Source: Pseudomonas baetica
GTDB taxonomy: Bacteria; Pseudomonadota; Gammaproteobacteria; Pseudomonadales; Pseudomonadaceae
Assembly (NCBI RefSeq): GCF_002813455.1
Contig: NZ_PHHE01000001.1
Location: forward strand, 2,232,001 to 2,296,000
Length of the DNA stretch: 64,000 nucleotides
Reading direction: 5' to 3'
Both the position numbers and the translations under genes were made by a program. Shown one piece after another: positions 18,001-27,408 of the stretch. Position 1 is the first letter of the stretch; every line of letters begins with the position of its first letter. Under the pieces are notes generated by a model. The model did not search any database and was not told the origin of the DNA. It worked only from the letters and a program-made list of their open reading frames with translations.

Positions 18001-19368
18001 TTACCGCACGCCCTCTGCCCGCAGGGCCGACGGCGTGTAATCGGCAGCCTTGGCTTCGAAGCCGAATTCGAAACTGTGCTTCTCTTCGTTCTTCATGCCC
18101 AGGGCAATGTAGCGGCCGGCGATGATGTCGTAGAGCGCTTCGAGGGTGTAGGCCTGAGCCTGGTGATCGTAGTAGTACTGCGCGTGGCCTTCAGCGACAC
18201 GCCACAGTTGCCCGCGACCGTCATAGTGGTCGGCGAGCGCCACTTGCCAGCTGTCCTCGTCGATGTACATGTGGCGCTTGGCGTAGATATGCCGCTCGTT
18301 TGGCTTGACCGTGCCGATCACCTCCCAGACCCGGTGCAATTCGTAACGGGTCAGGTCCTGGTTGATGTGGCCGGCCTTGACGATGTCGTCGTACTTGAGC
18401 TTCGGCGAATCGAGTTTGTAGCTGTTGTACGGAATGTACATTTCTTTCTTGCCGACCAGTTTCCAGTCGTAGCGATCCGGGGCGCCGGAGAACATGTCGA
18501 AGTTGTCCGAGGTACGCAGGCCATCGGCTGCGGTGCCCGGCCCGTCATAGGCCACTTGCGGGGCACGGCGAACGCGGCGCTGACCGGCGTTGTAGATCCA
18601 CGCCAGACGCGGTTCCTTCACCTGATCAAGCGTTTCGTGCACCAGCAGCACGTTGCCGGCCAGGCGCGCCGGGGCCGTTACCGACTGCTTGAAGAAGGTC
18701 AGCACGTTGGCGGCTTTTTCCGGATCGATATCCTTCATCAGTTGCGGCACGGCGATCTCTTCTTCGAAGCGGATCGGCGTGTAGCTGCCGTTGGTCTGCG
18801 GCGTGACCTGAGTGATGATCCGGCGCAGATTGCCGCCGTGGTAACGAGTGATGTGGTTCCACAACACTTCGACGCCGTTCTTCGGAATCGGGAAAGCGTA
18901 ATAGCGATTACCGGTGAAATTGGCCAGACCGTTGCCGTCGTTGATGCTGGTGACATTGAGCGCGCTGCGCTTGGCCGACTCATAGATTTCCGGCGGCACG
19001 GCGACGGTACGGTGGGTCGGATAAACCGGGATCTTGTAGGTTTGCGGGTAGCGTTTGAACATCGCGACCTGGCCGTCGGAGAGTTTGCTTTTGTACTGGT
19101 CGACGTTGGCTGCGGTGATGGTGAACAACGGTTTTTCACTGGCGAACGGGTCGGCAAGGAAGCCTTTGCTGTCCACCGCCCCGGCGTTTTTCGGGATGCC
19201 GCCGGTCCAGGCCGGAATCGAGCCATCGGCGTTGCCGGCCTTCTCGGCGCCGAGCGGCGTCAGGCTGGTGCCGAGTTTGTTGGCCTCCTCCGCAGATACC
19301 GCGGCCATCACGTTGGCCGCCAGCAGACTCAGGGCCAGCACACCGCATTGCAGAATCATTTTGCGCAT
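18001..19368 (-). CDS. DUF1329 family exported protein
   Basis: A 455-residue protein with a signal peptide (MRKMILQCGVLALSLLAANVMA-A), so periplasmic or outer-membrane associated. The sequence GSIPAWTGGIPKNAG near the mature N-terminus, the repeated YPTHRTVAVP and the tyrosine-rich C-terminal half are typical of DUF1329, a LolA/LppX-like fold family. From memory, DUF1329 and DUF1302 genes are paired in Pseudomonas and have been linked by mutant fitness to use of long-chain esters and alcohols; the biochemical role is not settled. I prefer ATG 19368, nine bases after GAGAAGG, to ATG 19377, which abuts it. Confidence 0.85.
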   Translation of the reverse strand: MRKMILQCGVLALSLLAANVMAAVSAEEANKLGTSLTPLGAEKAGNADGSIPAWTGGIPKNAGAVDSKGFLADPFASEKPLFTITAANVDQYKSKLSDGQVAMFKRYPQTYKIPVYPTHRTVAVPPEIYESAKRSALNVTSINDGNGLANFTGNRYYAFPIPKNGVEVLWNHITRYHGGNLRRIITQVTPQTNGSYTPIRFEEEIAVPQLMKDIDPEKAANVLTFFKQSVTAPARLAGNVLLVHETLDQVKEPRLAWIYNAGQRRVRRAPQVAYDGPGTAADGLRTSDNFDMFSGAPDRYDWKLVGKKEMYIPYNSYKLDSPKLKYDDIVKAGHINQDLTRYELHRVWEVIGTVKPNERHIYAKRHMYIDEDSWQVALADHYDGRGQLWRVAEGHAQYYYDHQAQAYTLEALYDIIAGRYIALGMKNEEKHSFEFGFEAKAADYTPSALRAEGVR

Positions 19369-19391
19369 TGCTTTCATCCTTCTCGGGCAGA

Positions 19392-21185
19392 TCAGAAGTT
19401 CACGCCGAAGCTCAGGGCGACGAAGTCACGGTCTTCGAGGACGTTGTAATCGCCGCCGAAAAAGTCGGTGTAGCTGAGGCTCGCGGTGTAGGTGTTGCGG
19501 TAGTCGGCATCGACGCCGACGCTGATCGCTTTCGCGCCTTCGTTGAACAAGCCGTTGGGGCCGTAACCGGCGACGTCATGCGACCACGACAGGTTGGGTT
19601 TGAGATTGATGCCGCCGATCACGTTGGCGTAGTCGAGGATGGCCCGGGCGCGGTAGCCCCATGAGGTCGAGGTGACGAAGCCGTCGGTATCGCCGCCGAA
19701 ACCGTATTGGCCGTACACCGAATCGCGGCCATAACGCAGCTTGCTCCGTGACTCCAGACCGCCGACCCGCACCACCGCCGCTTCACCGACAACGGTCAGG
19801 CGTTCGGCGCCCAGGACCTGATCGAAAAAGTGCGTGAGGGTGCTCTGAATCTGCGTGACTTCTTTGCGCCGGTAACCCTTGTTGTCAGAGCCCGGACTGG
19901 TCGCGATCGGAGATGCCGCACCACCGGCAATCGGGTTGAGCAACGCCAGGGTCAGGTCGTTGGTGCTGACCTGCACCGGGGCGTTTGGCCGGTAGCTGAT
20001 TTCGCCGGTCCACGCGGTGCCGGTGGGCAGCGTGGTGGAGAAACTCGCGCCGTACAGACGAATGTCTTCCGGGTATTCGAGGTAATACTGGCCACGCCCG
20101 AGCATCACGCTCTGCGCCAGGCCCGAACCGCTGCCCGGCGCCAAGCCATTGGCGATGCCGACCATGCCCGGCAAGGCCGCCAGTGTCGAAAGCCCTGCCG
20201 TGGTGGTGCCCACCGTCGGCGTGCGGCTGTGGTAATTCATGAAATAGAGGCCGTACTCGGTGTCGTCACCGAGCCAGCGCAACGCCGTGCCCCACTGCCC
20301 GGAATCCCGCGCATCGCGGTCGCCACCACGAGGGATCACCACGCCTTCGCGAGTGACCTGAATGCCTTGGCCAAAAGCTGTGGTCAACGGCACCAACGGC
20401 GCAATCGCCGGGCTGCCGACGGTGTAGCCGCTGTTGCAACCGTCCGCCGCCACATCGACGCCGAAGAACGTACCGCAGTTGTCGAGAACGGTCTGATCCC
20501 ACTCCAGTTGATAGAAGCCTTCGACGGTCAACTGATCCGTCAGGCCTTGGGATCCGAACAGCATGTTGACCGGAATCAGCCCTTCCTTGATCTCTGCGCC
20601 GGGGCGCCGGAACGCCGACACGTCGATCGGGTTGATGCTGTTGATCGAGTTGCCGATGAAAGTACTTTCACCCCAGCTCACCACTTGCTTGCCAGCGCGC
20701 ACCGTGCCCGGCAGATCGGCGATGGAATAGTTGTGATAAACGAATGCATCGAGAATCTGCGCGCCGGACGACTTGGCGCCTTCCTTGCGGCCCTTGTCGC
20801 TGATCTGTTTGAACTCGCGGTCTTCGTCCTTGAGCTCGAAGTCGTACCAATACTTGCCGCGCACGAACACACCGGTGTCGCCGTACTTCAATTCAAGGTC
20901 GTGAATGCCTTTGACGATTTTCGAGAAAGTCTCGCCTTTCTTGAAGTTCAGGCGCCCGTCATCACCGGTCGAGGATTGCCCGGTGCCACCGTTGACCGTG
21001 CCAACCAGCGACTTGTCGGCATCACGCATGCCCCAACTCGCACCGACCGACAGCGACGAATCGAACGTACCCTCGATTTCGCCGATGTTGAACGAAACCG
21101 CTTGCGCCTGGGCACAGCAACCCAGAGCCACCGCGGCTGCCAGCGCCTGCGGTGTGAAGATGGCGCGCATTGTTTTCGTTGTCAT
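19392..21185 (-). CDS. DUF1302 family outer-membrane protein
   Basis: A 597-residue exported protein. The N-terminal signal (ending CCAQAQA-VSF) precedes VSFNIGEIEGTFDSSLSVGA, the start of the mature DUF1302 barrel. Many alternating aromatic/polar segments and the closing DRDFVALSFGVNF, a C-terminal beta signal with terminal Phe, indicate a large outer-membrane beta-barrel. It is the first gene of a two-gene unit with DUF1329, 23 bases apart. A role in moving or processing hydrophobic compounds at the outer membrane is inferred from its partner. ATG 21185 has a GGGGAAG site; longer starts lack a signal peptide. Confidence 0.87.
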   Translation of the reverse strand: MTTKTMRAIFTPQALAAAVALGCCAQAQAVSFNIGEIEGTFDSSLSVGASWGMRDADKSLVGTVNGGTGQSSTGDDGRLNFKKGETFSKIVKGIHDLELKYGDTGVFVRGKYWYDFELKDEDREFKQISDKGRKEGAKSSGAQILDAFVYHNYSIADLPGTVRAGKQVVSWGESTFIGNSINSINPIDVSAFRRPGAEIKEGLIPVNMLFGSQGLTDQLTVEGFYQLEWDQTVLDNCGTFFGVDVAADGCNSGYTVGSPAIAPLVPLTTAFGQGIQVTREGVVIPRGGDRDARDSGQWGTALRWLGDDTEYGLYFMNYHSRTPTVGTTTAGLSTLAALPGMVGIANGLAPGSGSGLAQSVMLGRGQYYLEYPEDIRLYGASFSTTLPTGTAWTGEISYRPNAPVQVSTNDLTLALLNPIAGGAASPIATSPGSDNKGYRRKEVTQIQSTLTHFFDQVLGAERLTVVGEAAVVRVGGLESRSKLRYGRDSVYGQYGFGGDTDGFVTSTSWGYRARAILDYANVIGGINLKPNLSWSHDVAGYGPNGLFNEGAKAISVGVDADYRNTYTASLSYTDFFGGDYNVLEDRDFVALSFGVNF

Positions 21186-21911
21186 GCGTCTTCCCCGGTG
21201 AGTGACAGAAGGCCCCACCCTACTGCCGGGTGACCGGGTCGATAAGCGCACCAAGGAGGTATTTGTGTTGTCGCTCGAAAGGATGAACGCCCCTGCGAGA
21301 CGCGGCTTTGCGCGGGACATGAGTCGGCTGGATAGTCGATCATCAGCGCAGCGCAGCGCATGGCGCAGGGGGTGCGCGGCAAACTGTTACATGCCCCGTA
21401 ACAGTGCATGTCTGGAATCGGTATTTTTCCTACGGATTCAAATCCGTATTCTGAACGGGCTTTCACGGGATACGTCGAAAAGCACCCAGCCTTGGCTACT
21501 GAGCAATTCAGGTCACTGCTGACAGATTTCAGATGAATCGATGATTCGGTTTATCGCCCCGGTGTTCACTGACGTTGATTTGTAGCTCCTTGATCCAACG
21601 TCTTACCTTGGCCGCTGCGTTTGCAGCGGCCTTTTTTATGGCTGTTGAAAAAGGCATCCCTACGAACTGTAAAAACACTCCGAGAAAAGCGTCGGACCTT
21701 TCCTGCTGCGCAGAAGAATCCTCCTCACTTCGTTATTAGTCTGCGAAAAACCTCTCAAAACAACGCCTTGTTACTTACGAGCTTCTCGGATTTTGCAACA
21801 GCAATTCTGATGTAACTTGAAACACCTCAAATATTCTCCGGTGACACGGAAGTCACTATCGCCCGCGCCTACTTTCCAGCGAGCTGCCACGTAATTCAAA
21901 AGGACATGAAT
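21186..21911. other. 726-base gap between DUF1302 and bacteriocin genes
   Basis: No credible protein gene on either strand. It holds the upstream region of the DUF1302 unit on the left, a small dyad GAATC-GAT-GATTC at 21535-21547, an orphan plus-strand terminator at 21610-21638, and on the right an AT-richer stretch that must include the bacteriocin promoter. I found no LexA box of the form CTGT-N8-ACAG there. Confidence 0.6.
21610..21638 (+). terminator. Orphan terminator, possible end of a small RNA
   Basis: GGCCGCTGC, loop GTTT, GCAGCGGCC, then six T. No plus-strand gene lies upstream within 20 kb other than hmgR, so this strong terminator must serve an unannotated transcript. A noncoding RNA of roughly 60-150 bases ending here is one reading; I could not place its promoter with confidence. 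Confidence 0.75.
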
Positions 21912-24230
21912 ATGCAAAGACCTCCACCCTTGATACTTGATGCAACACATATTAATGCACCCGCCCCTGATCATTACGACCCCTTCAAGGAAAGCAATCA
22001 GGGCTATTCCTATAGCGGCATGTTTGGGCCGGCAGGCGCCACCCATAAAACCCGCGAATTAATGTACGAAACTCAAGTCGCCCTGGAACAGGAGTTCAGT
22101 GCCAAGTCCATCTTATTGCCTCAATCCATTGAGAATGAACTCGCTGCAACACGGTTGGAACGGTCAACCAGTCCACTACCACCCGCGGCAGCAATAGTCC
22201 GCGAACTGGATGTAAGAAATACCCTCATTCAACACAAGTCCGCTCAACTTCACGAGCAGATCACTATTGCCAATCGTTTTTTTGGAAGTGATCCGCTGGG
22301 TAAAAACTTCAATGATTTTCTGAATCAGGCCTCGGCTATCCGGCGAACGAACCGCGCAGGCCCGCCCGTGCGAGAGCTATGGAGTCAGTCCTATCGGGCC
22401 GCCCATGAAGCGAGGCTGTTAAACCAGACTGTCCAGCTTCTCAATCAACAGCAAATCAACGTGCAGAACTGGCTGTCCGCCGTGCTGGCCAATGATCAGG
22501 CGCAAGCGGCTGCCGCTGCGCAAGAAGCCCAGCGATTGGCGGCAGAACGTGCGCGGATCGCAGCCGAACAACAACGGCAGAGAGAACTTGCCGAAGCAGC
22601 ACGCCGAGAGCAGGAACAAGTCCGGGCTCGGGAACAGGCAAGGCTTGCCGCACTCGCAGAGAAACAACGCCGGGATGCTGAACAGGCTCGCCTGGCCGCT
22701 GAAGTGGCGCGGATCAATGCCGATGCTGAAGCTCGGGAAAGAGAGCGGATTGCGCAATTGAGGATCGCATTGGCTGAAGCACAAGCCAACGCTGAAACAG
22801 CCGCACGGGTGTTCGCCGCTGAGCAGGCTCGCCTTCAAGCGGAAATGGAACTGCGCATTGAGGCGATACAAAAGCAGGTTCAAGCAGATAAAAAGAGCAT
22901 GGAACTTCGCCACAAAGTCCTTGATACCGCGACCGCCTTAGCCAAACGCCAAGCTCATCTGGCGACATTAGAGAACCAGCAGCAATTGGGAAATGAACCT
23001 GGGCTGCACGACATTGAACCGGACTTTACGACTGAGGCTGACGCTCAAAATCTGGGGCACCATTCGCCAGAGATTCAACGTGTTTATGCTGCGTCAGGAG
23101 TAGTGGCTTCAACCAGCCCGCATTTCTCCTTTGCTTCGACAGCCATACGTCTTCCCCCGGCGACGTCTTCCGCAATTCTCAATGCACTGCGCTCAGGTTT
23201 ACTGACCGTAAAAGCATCTGGCGCCGCGCTGTTCGGCAGCCCGGTGTTGATAGGTTTCGCGGCTTTATTGATGCCGTCACGCCTGGGAAACGGCGAGCGG
23301 TTTGCCATCAGCGTTCCATTTTCCGAGTTGTCGTCGGAGTCTGCGCAGACACTGCGCGATATAGCCGACCGACAAGGCACGCTGGAGATGCCGGTAGGCT
23401 TGGGCGTCCGCCCACTCGGCGCTGGCGCGGAAGTATTCGTCGCCTCAACCGATGACTTTCATATTCGCTCGAGCGTGCTGGTTCTGAATGCGGCTTACGA
23501 CTTGCTGAATGATGTTTACGAGGCCGCGCTCCCGGATTCGCCAACCGACTTCCTGACCTGGACACCCGCCATCTCTCCGGGTAACAGCTCGACCGAATCG
23601 CCAATGGTTGAAACCGAGTCGACCGCATATTCCGGCGCACCGATTGTCCCGGTTGAGGGGCGTCTGGATCTGCATCCGATTCTGGTCGAGGGCTGGGAAC
23701 GATTCATCATTGTGTTTCCGGATGACTCGGGGATTGCGCCGCTTTATGTGGTGTTTAGCAGTCCGTACGCGGGTGGTTATGTCAAAGGTAAATACAGCGG
23801 TAGGATTTACAACCCAGAGCTGTCTGGTGGACCAATACTTGATCTGGATTGGCGCACGGCGGCGATCACAAAAGCTGGAATCAATGCAGTGAAACTACAT
23901 GTAGCGAGGTTCAACCAATCAGATGCTAACGACATCATGATTCAAGGATTAGAACGAATTTTGAACGAGAACTTGAATCCCACTGACACTGATCTGCGCT
24001 ACTACACTCACGAATTGAGAGAGCTTGAGCGATACAGAAATTTTGGCTATAGCGATGACTCATCCCCCTCTGATGAGTCTCCGATATGGAACAATGCGCA
24101 TACCGCGACACTAGAGGACTACAAACTCGGCAGCGAATTGACCTTGCTCTACAACGAAGAGGCAATCAACGCAATGAACGCTCAAGATGAACGAGAATAT
24201 CAAAACGACCTGAGGAGTTTCGGCCAATGA
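21912..24230 (+). CDS. S-type pyocin-like bacteriocin
   Basis: A 772-residue colicin-type protein with no signal peptide. The N-terminal 190 residues are unassigned and presumably bind a receptor. Residues about 200-365 form a long Ala/Glu/Gln/Arg-rich coiled coil. Residues about 395-630 match the pyocin S translocation domain, including RFAISVPFSEL, the TWTPAISPGNS segment and FPDDSGIAPLYVVFSSPY. The C-terminal 140 residues begin GKYSGRIYNP, LDLDWRTAAIT and contain YTHELRELERYRNFG; I recognise this as a recurring terminal module in Pseudomonas bacteriocins but not its enzymatic activity. ATG 21912 has AGGA eight bases upstream; ATG 21906 is closer. Base composition is more AT-rich than the core genes. 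Confidence 0.82.
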   Translation: MQRPPPLILDATHINAPAPDHYDPFKESNQGYSYSGMFGPAGATHKTRELMYETQVALEQEFSAKSILLPQSIENELAATRLERSTSPLPPAAAIVRELDVRNTLIQHKSAQLHEQITIANRFFGSDPLGKNFNDFLNQASAIRRTNRAGPPVRELWSQSYRAAHEARLLNQTVQLLNQQQINVQNWLSAVLANDQAQAAAAAQEAQRLAAERARIAAEQQRQRELAEAARREQEQVRAREQARLAALAEKQRRDAEQARLAAEVARINADAEARERERIAQLRIALAEAQANAETAARVFAAEQARLQAEMELRIEAIQKQVQADKKSMELRHKVLDTATALAKRQAHLATLENQQQLGNEPGLHDIEPDFTTEADAQNLGHHSPEIQRVYAASGVVASTSPHFSFASTAIRLPPATSSAILNALRSGLLTVKASGAALFGSPVLIGFAALLMPSRLGNGERFAISVPFSELSSESAQTLRDIADRQGTLEMPVGLGVRPLGAGAEVFVASTDDFHIRSSVLVLNAAYDLLNDVYEAALPDSPTDFLTWTPAISPGNSSTESPMVETESTAYSGAPIVPVEGRLDLHPILVEGWERFIIVFPDDSGIAPLYVVFSSPYAGGYVKGKYSGRIYNPELSGGPILDLDWRTAAITKAGINAVKLHVARFNQSDANDIMIQGLERILNENLNPTDTDLRYYTHELRELERYRNFGYSDDSSPSDESPIWNNAHTATLEDYKLGSELTLLYNEEAINAMNAQDEREYQNDLRSFGQ

Positions 24231-24484
24231 GCACTGTCGAGAAAATTATAAAAAACGAGTCGGTGGCAGATGTTATTTCTCTCTTTGCACTAGCTTTTCA
24301 CCCCATGCGCATCGATCAAATGTATGCAAGATATCGAAAGGACAAAGTTCCCCACGCTGTCTTTGTAGACACGTACAACTCGCTCTTTAGAGACGGGGTA
24401 TTGGCCTATGATGAAAATGGAAAAACGATCAAAGGTCCTAATTGGAAACCGCCGGCATTCATGACAGACAAACGCTACGAATAA
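24227..24484 (+). CDS. Candidate bacteriocin immunity protein
   Basis: An 85-residue soluble protein whose ATG overlaps the bacteriocin stop codon (ATGA), with a GAGGAG site nine bases upstream inside the bacteriocin gene. This arrangement, a small gene translationally coupled to a pyocin-like gene, is the usual place for the cognate immunity protein. The sequence itself (VSLFALAFHPMRID..., ending AFMTDKRYE) matches no immunity family that I know. Net charge is near neutral and there are no membrane segments, which fits immunity to a nuclease or other cytoplasmic toxin better than to a pore former. The assignment is by context. Confidence 0.7.
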   Translation: MSTVEKIIKNESVADVISLFALAFHPMRIDQMYARYRKDKVPHAVFVDTYNSLFRDGVLAYDENGKTIKGPNWKPPAFMTDKRYE

Positions 24485-24498
24485 AACACAGAAAAACT

Positions 24499-24526
24499 AC
24501 CCGACTGCGATTTACATCAGTCGGGT
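24499..24526 (-). terminator. Terminator after the SDR gene
   Basis: On the minus strand ACCCGACT, twelve-base loop, AGTCGGGT, then AGTTTTTC. It follows the minus-strand SDR stop by a few bases and lies just after the immunity gene stop. Confidence 0.75.
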
Positions 24527-24533
24527 GGCCGAA

Positions 24534-25448
24534 CTACTCAAGCGAATACTTCTGCAAATTCGCCATCATCTCCTTCAGCGCCTCAATATTGTCCTTCGGA
24601 TGCGCCGCCCCTTCGAAATCACAAATCTGCTGCCAATGCGCCGCCACATCCTCCGGCGAAAACCCCACTCGCGGATCAAACCCGGCGCCCAGACTGCGCT
24701 CCCAACGCACCTTGCCCATCCAGCCGCCACCGACTTCGAAAAGCCCGGAAGTCTCCTGGCACTGTTCGCTCGCCAGGTACACCACCAGCGGGCTGACCAG
24801 TTCCGGCTTCAGTTGCTCGAACACTTGCGGCGGGATCAGGCCTTCGGTCATACGCGTACCGCCAGTCGGCGCGATGGCGTTGACCAGGATGTTGTTCTTG
24901 CGCCCTTCGATGGCCAGCGTGCGGGTCAGGCCATAGAGACCGAGCTTGGCCATGCCGTAGTTGGATTGGCCGAAGTTGCCGTAGATGCCCGAGGTCGAGG
25001 CGGTGAAGATCACCCGGCCGTAGTTTTGCTCGCGCAGGTGCGGCCAGGCGGCGCGGGTGACTTTGTAGGCGCCTTCGACGTGGACGCGGTACACCAGATC
25101 CCAATCGGCATCGTCCATTTTGTGGAAGGTCTTGTCGCGCAGAATGCCGGCGTTGTTGACCACCACATCGACACGACCGAAGACGTCGAGGGCGTTTTGC
25201 ACCAGTTTGTCGCCGTCGGTGACCGAATCGTGATTGGCTTCGGCGATGCCACCGGCTTCGCGAATTTCCGCCACCACGCGGTCGGCGGCGGAGGCGTTGG
25301 AGCCCTCGCCCTGGGTCGAGCCGCCGAGGTCGTTGACCAGCACTTTGGCACCCTGCTTGGCGAACAGCAGTGCGTGAGCCCGTCCGAGGCCACCACCGGC
25401 TCCGGTGACAATCACGACTTTATCTTCGAAACGCACAGACTCATTCAT
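24534..25448 (-). CDS. Short-chain dehydrogenase, MFE-2-type 3-hydroxyacyl-CoA family
   Basis: A 304-residue cytoplasmic SDR. Cofactor motif TGAGGGLGRAHAL is at residues 16-28 and NNAG near 97, and the catalytic Ser...Tyr-x3-Lys is in STSGIYGNFGQSNYGMAKLG. The long C-terminal extension, with WMGKVRWERS and FSPEDVAAHWQQICDF, resembles the (3R)-hydroxyacyl-CoA dehydrogenase part of peroxisomal multifunctional enzyme type 2. The actual substrate is unknown. It is followed by its own terminator and separated from the hydrolase gene by 144 bases with no gene. Confidence 0.88.
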   Translation of the reverse strand: MNESVRFEDKVVIVTGAGGGLGRAHALLFAKQGAKVLVNDLGGSTQGEGSNASAADRVVAEIREAGGIAEANHDSVTDGDKLVQNALDVFGRVDVVVNNAGILRDKTFHKMDDADWDLVYRVHVEGAYKVTRAAWPHLREQNYGRVIFTASTSGIYGNFGQSNYGMAKLGLYGLTRTLAIEGRKNNILVNAIAPTGGTRMTEGLIPPQVFEQLKPELVSPLVVYLASEQCQETSGLFEVGGGWMGKVRWERSLGAGFDPRVGFSPEDVAAHWQQICDFEGAAHPKDNIEALKEMMANLQKYSLE

Positions 25449-25592
25449 CGCGGCAACTCCAGCAGGCCAAGGGACAGTTGTTCCGAGTGTCAGGCACGGG
25501 GCTTTCGGTCACAACGAACACGGCTGGGGCTGAATGGTGCGCGATAAGGCTGGGGGATGATGTGCAGCGCAAAATCAAAAGTCAAAAGATCG

Positions 25593-26495
25593 TTAGGAAC
25601 ACGCGACCTTGCGCGGTAGCAGCGCAAAACGATCACGAAATGCCAGGTAGTGCTCAAGCACCTGCACCGGCGCCTCGGTCTGCGGATAGTGACCAATGCC
25701 CGGCAACAGCACGGTGTCTGAATCGGCAATCAGCTGGCGATAACGCTCGACCATGTGCGCACCCGAGATCGGATCAACTTCGCCAACGATCACCCGCAAC
25801 GGCACTTCGCCGCGCTGCATTGCCGCCACCCAACGATCACGCTGCACCCGCCGCTGGGGAATGTAGCTGATCAGTTTATGCATGATCCGTGGGCCGCGAT
25901 TGCTGTCGACCAGGCTCCAGAAATCATCCAGTTCACTTTCACTCGGGCGGGTCTGCGGACCGAAGATCTGGCGGAAGCTTTTCACCAGCGCGTCGCGGGT
26001 AAAGGCCCGGCCGATCATCCAGCCCAATGGGCTGAGCAGCAGCTTTTGCACCAACACCGGACGATGGGTTTCCGGGAACAGTCCACCGTTGAGGAACACA
26101 CAACTGGCGACCTCGATCTGCTTTTCGTAATGCCGGGCGAGCAGTTCCTGCGCGACGCTATCGCCATAGTCATGGGCGAGGATATGCAGCGGTTGCTCGA
26201 CCTGCACATGCGCGAGCAATGCCTGCTGCAAATCCGCTTGCTCCAGTAGGCTGTAGCGGTGATTGACCGGTTTCGCCGAATCGCCGAAACCGAGCATGTC
26301 GCAAGCGATCACCCGATAACGCTGGGCCAGTGGCTGCCACAGGTAATGCCAGTCCCAACTGGCGGTCGGGAAGCCGTGGATCAGCAGCAGCGGCTCACCC
26401 TGCCCCGCTGTCCAGTAACGGATCGGCTGGCCACGAAAGACAAACGTCTGGCTGCGTTTACGCCAGACACACAGAGGAATCTCGGCAAGAGGCAT
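25593..26495 (-). CDS. Alpha/beta hydrolase, epoxide hydrolase-like
   Basis: A 300-residue hydrolase of the alpha/beta fold. The oxyanion motif HGFPTASWDW is near residue 40, the nucleophile elbow AHDYGDSVAQE uses Asp as in epoxide hydrolases and haloalkane dehalogenases, and the C-terminal GIGHYPQTEAP supplies the catalytic His. The substrate is unknown. Its ATG overlaps the stop of the class II aldolase gene by one base (TAATG), so the two are translationally coupled. Confidence 0.88.
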   Translation of the reverse strand: MPLAEIPLCVWRKRSQTFVFRGQPIRYWTAGQGEPLLLIHGFPTASWDWHYLWQPLAQRYRVIACDMLGFGDSAKPVNHRYSLLEQADLQQALLAHVQVEQPLHILAHDYGDSVAQELLARHYEKQIEVASCVFLNGGLFPETHRPVLVQKLLLSPLGWMIGRAFTRDALVKSFRQIFGPQTRPSESELDDFWSLVDSNRGPRIMHKLISYIPQRRVQRDRWVAAMQRGEVPLRVIVGEVDPISGAHMVERYRQLIADSDTVLLPGIGHYPQTEAPVQVLEHYLAFRDRFALLPRKVACS

Positions 26496-27286
26496 TAGAG
26501 TTTATATCCGGGGTCTTGTTTATCGAGTTTGCGCAGCAGCGCGGGCCAGGCCAGCGCGCCGCCCATGCCCTGAGCGCTTTTAGTGACGCCGGCGATCATC
26601 GCCTTGGCGCCCGCCAGAATTTGCGGTTCGATGGCGATGAGTTCAGCGCCACCGGTCTGCGCCATCACCTGGATGTCGCAGGCGCGCTGGAAGGTGAACA
26701 TCATCAGAAAGGTGTCGGCGATGGTGCCGCCGCAGGTCAGCAGGCCGTGGTTGTGCAGCATGAGGAAATTGTTCTCGCCCAGATCGGCCTGCAGGCGCGC
26801 CTTCTCTTCGTGGTTCAGCGCCACGCCTTCATAGCCGTGATAGGCCAGGCTCGATAGCACGAACAATGACTGCTGACTGATCGGCAACACACCCTGCTTC
26901 TGCGCCGACACCGCCACGCCCGAGGCGGTGTGCGTATGCAGCACACACACGACATCGTGCCGCACTTCATGCACGGCGCTGTGGATGGTGTAGCCGGCCG
27001 GGTTGATTTCGTAAGGACTGTCCATGAGTTTGTTGCCGGCCTGATCAACTTTTACCAGGCTCGACGCGGTGATCTCGTGGAACATCAGACCGAACGGATT
27101 GATCAGGAAATCTTCGGTGCCCGGCACCTTGGCGGAAATGTGCGTGAAGATCAGATCGTCCCAGCCATGCAAGGCAACCAGACGATAACAAGCGGCGAGA
27201 TCGACACGGGTCTGCCACTCGGCGGCGCTGACCTGGTCTTTGACATTAAGGGACGACTGGACGGGGGCTACGCTCACTGTATGCAC
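26495..27286 (-). CDS. Class II aldolase/adducin family protein
   Basis: A 263-residue protein of the fuculose-1-phosphate aldolase fold. Metal-ligand histidines are visible in FTHISAKVPG, LHTHTASGVAVS and LHNHGLLTCGG. Members include aldolases and non-catalytic adducin-like proteins, and the substrate here cannot be told. It is coupled to the downstream hydrolase gene. From memory, a similar SDR, hydrolase, aldolase, LrgB, LrgA order exists in P. aeruginosa, which suggests long-standing linkage. Confidence 0.88.
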   Translation of the reverse strand: MHTVSVAPVQSSLNVKDQVSAAEWQTRVDLAACYRLVALHGWDDLIFTHISAKVPGTEDFLINPFGLMFHEITASSLVKVDQAGNKLMDSPYEINPAGYTIHSAVHEVRHDVVCVLHTHTASGVAVSAQKQGVLPISQQSLFVLSSLAYHGYEGVALNHEEKARLQADLGENNFLMLHNHGLLTCGGTIADTFLMMFTFQRACDIQVMAQTGGAELIAIEPQILAGAKAMIAGVTKSAQGMGGALAWPALLRKLDKQDPGYKL

Positions 27287-27408
27287 CTCTGCGTTCTTAT
27301 TGTTTTGTACGTGTCAGCAGTCTAGTCAGGCGCAGTCGATCGCGTAGTTGCATTGCCAGCCAGCTTGATGACTGAGCGGGTCAGCAACGTAAACACCTTG
27401 GATCCATG

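Noticed and set aside
11681..24484. Integrated island with defined ends
   Set aside because: Composition varies and genes are accessory, but I saw no flanking direct repeats, tRNA, integrase or transposase to mark boundaries.
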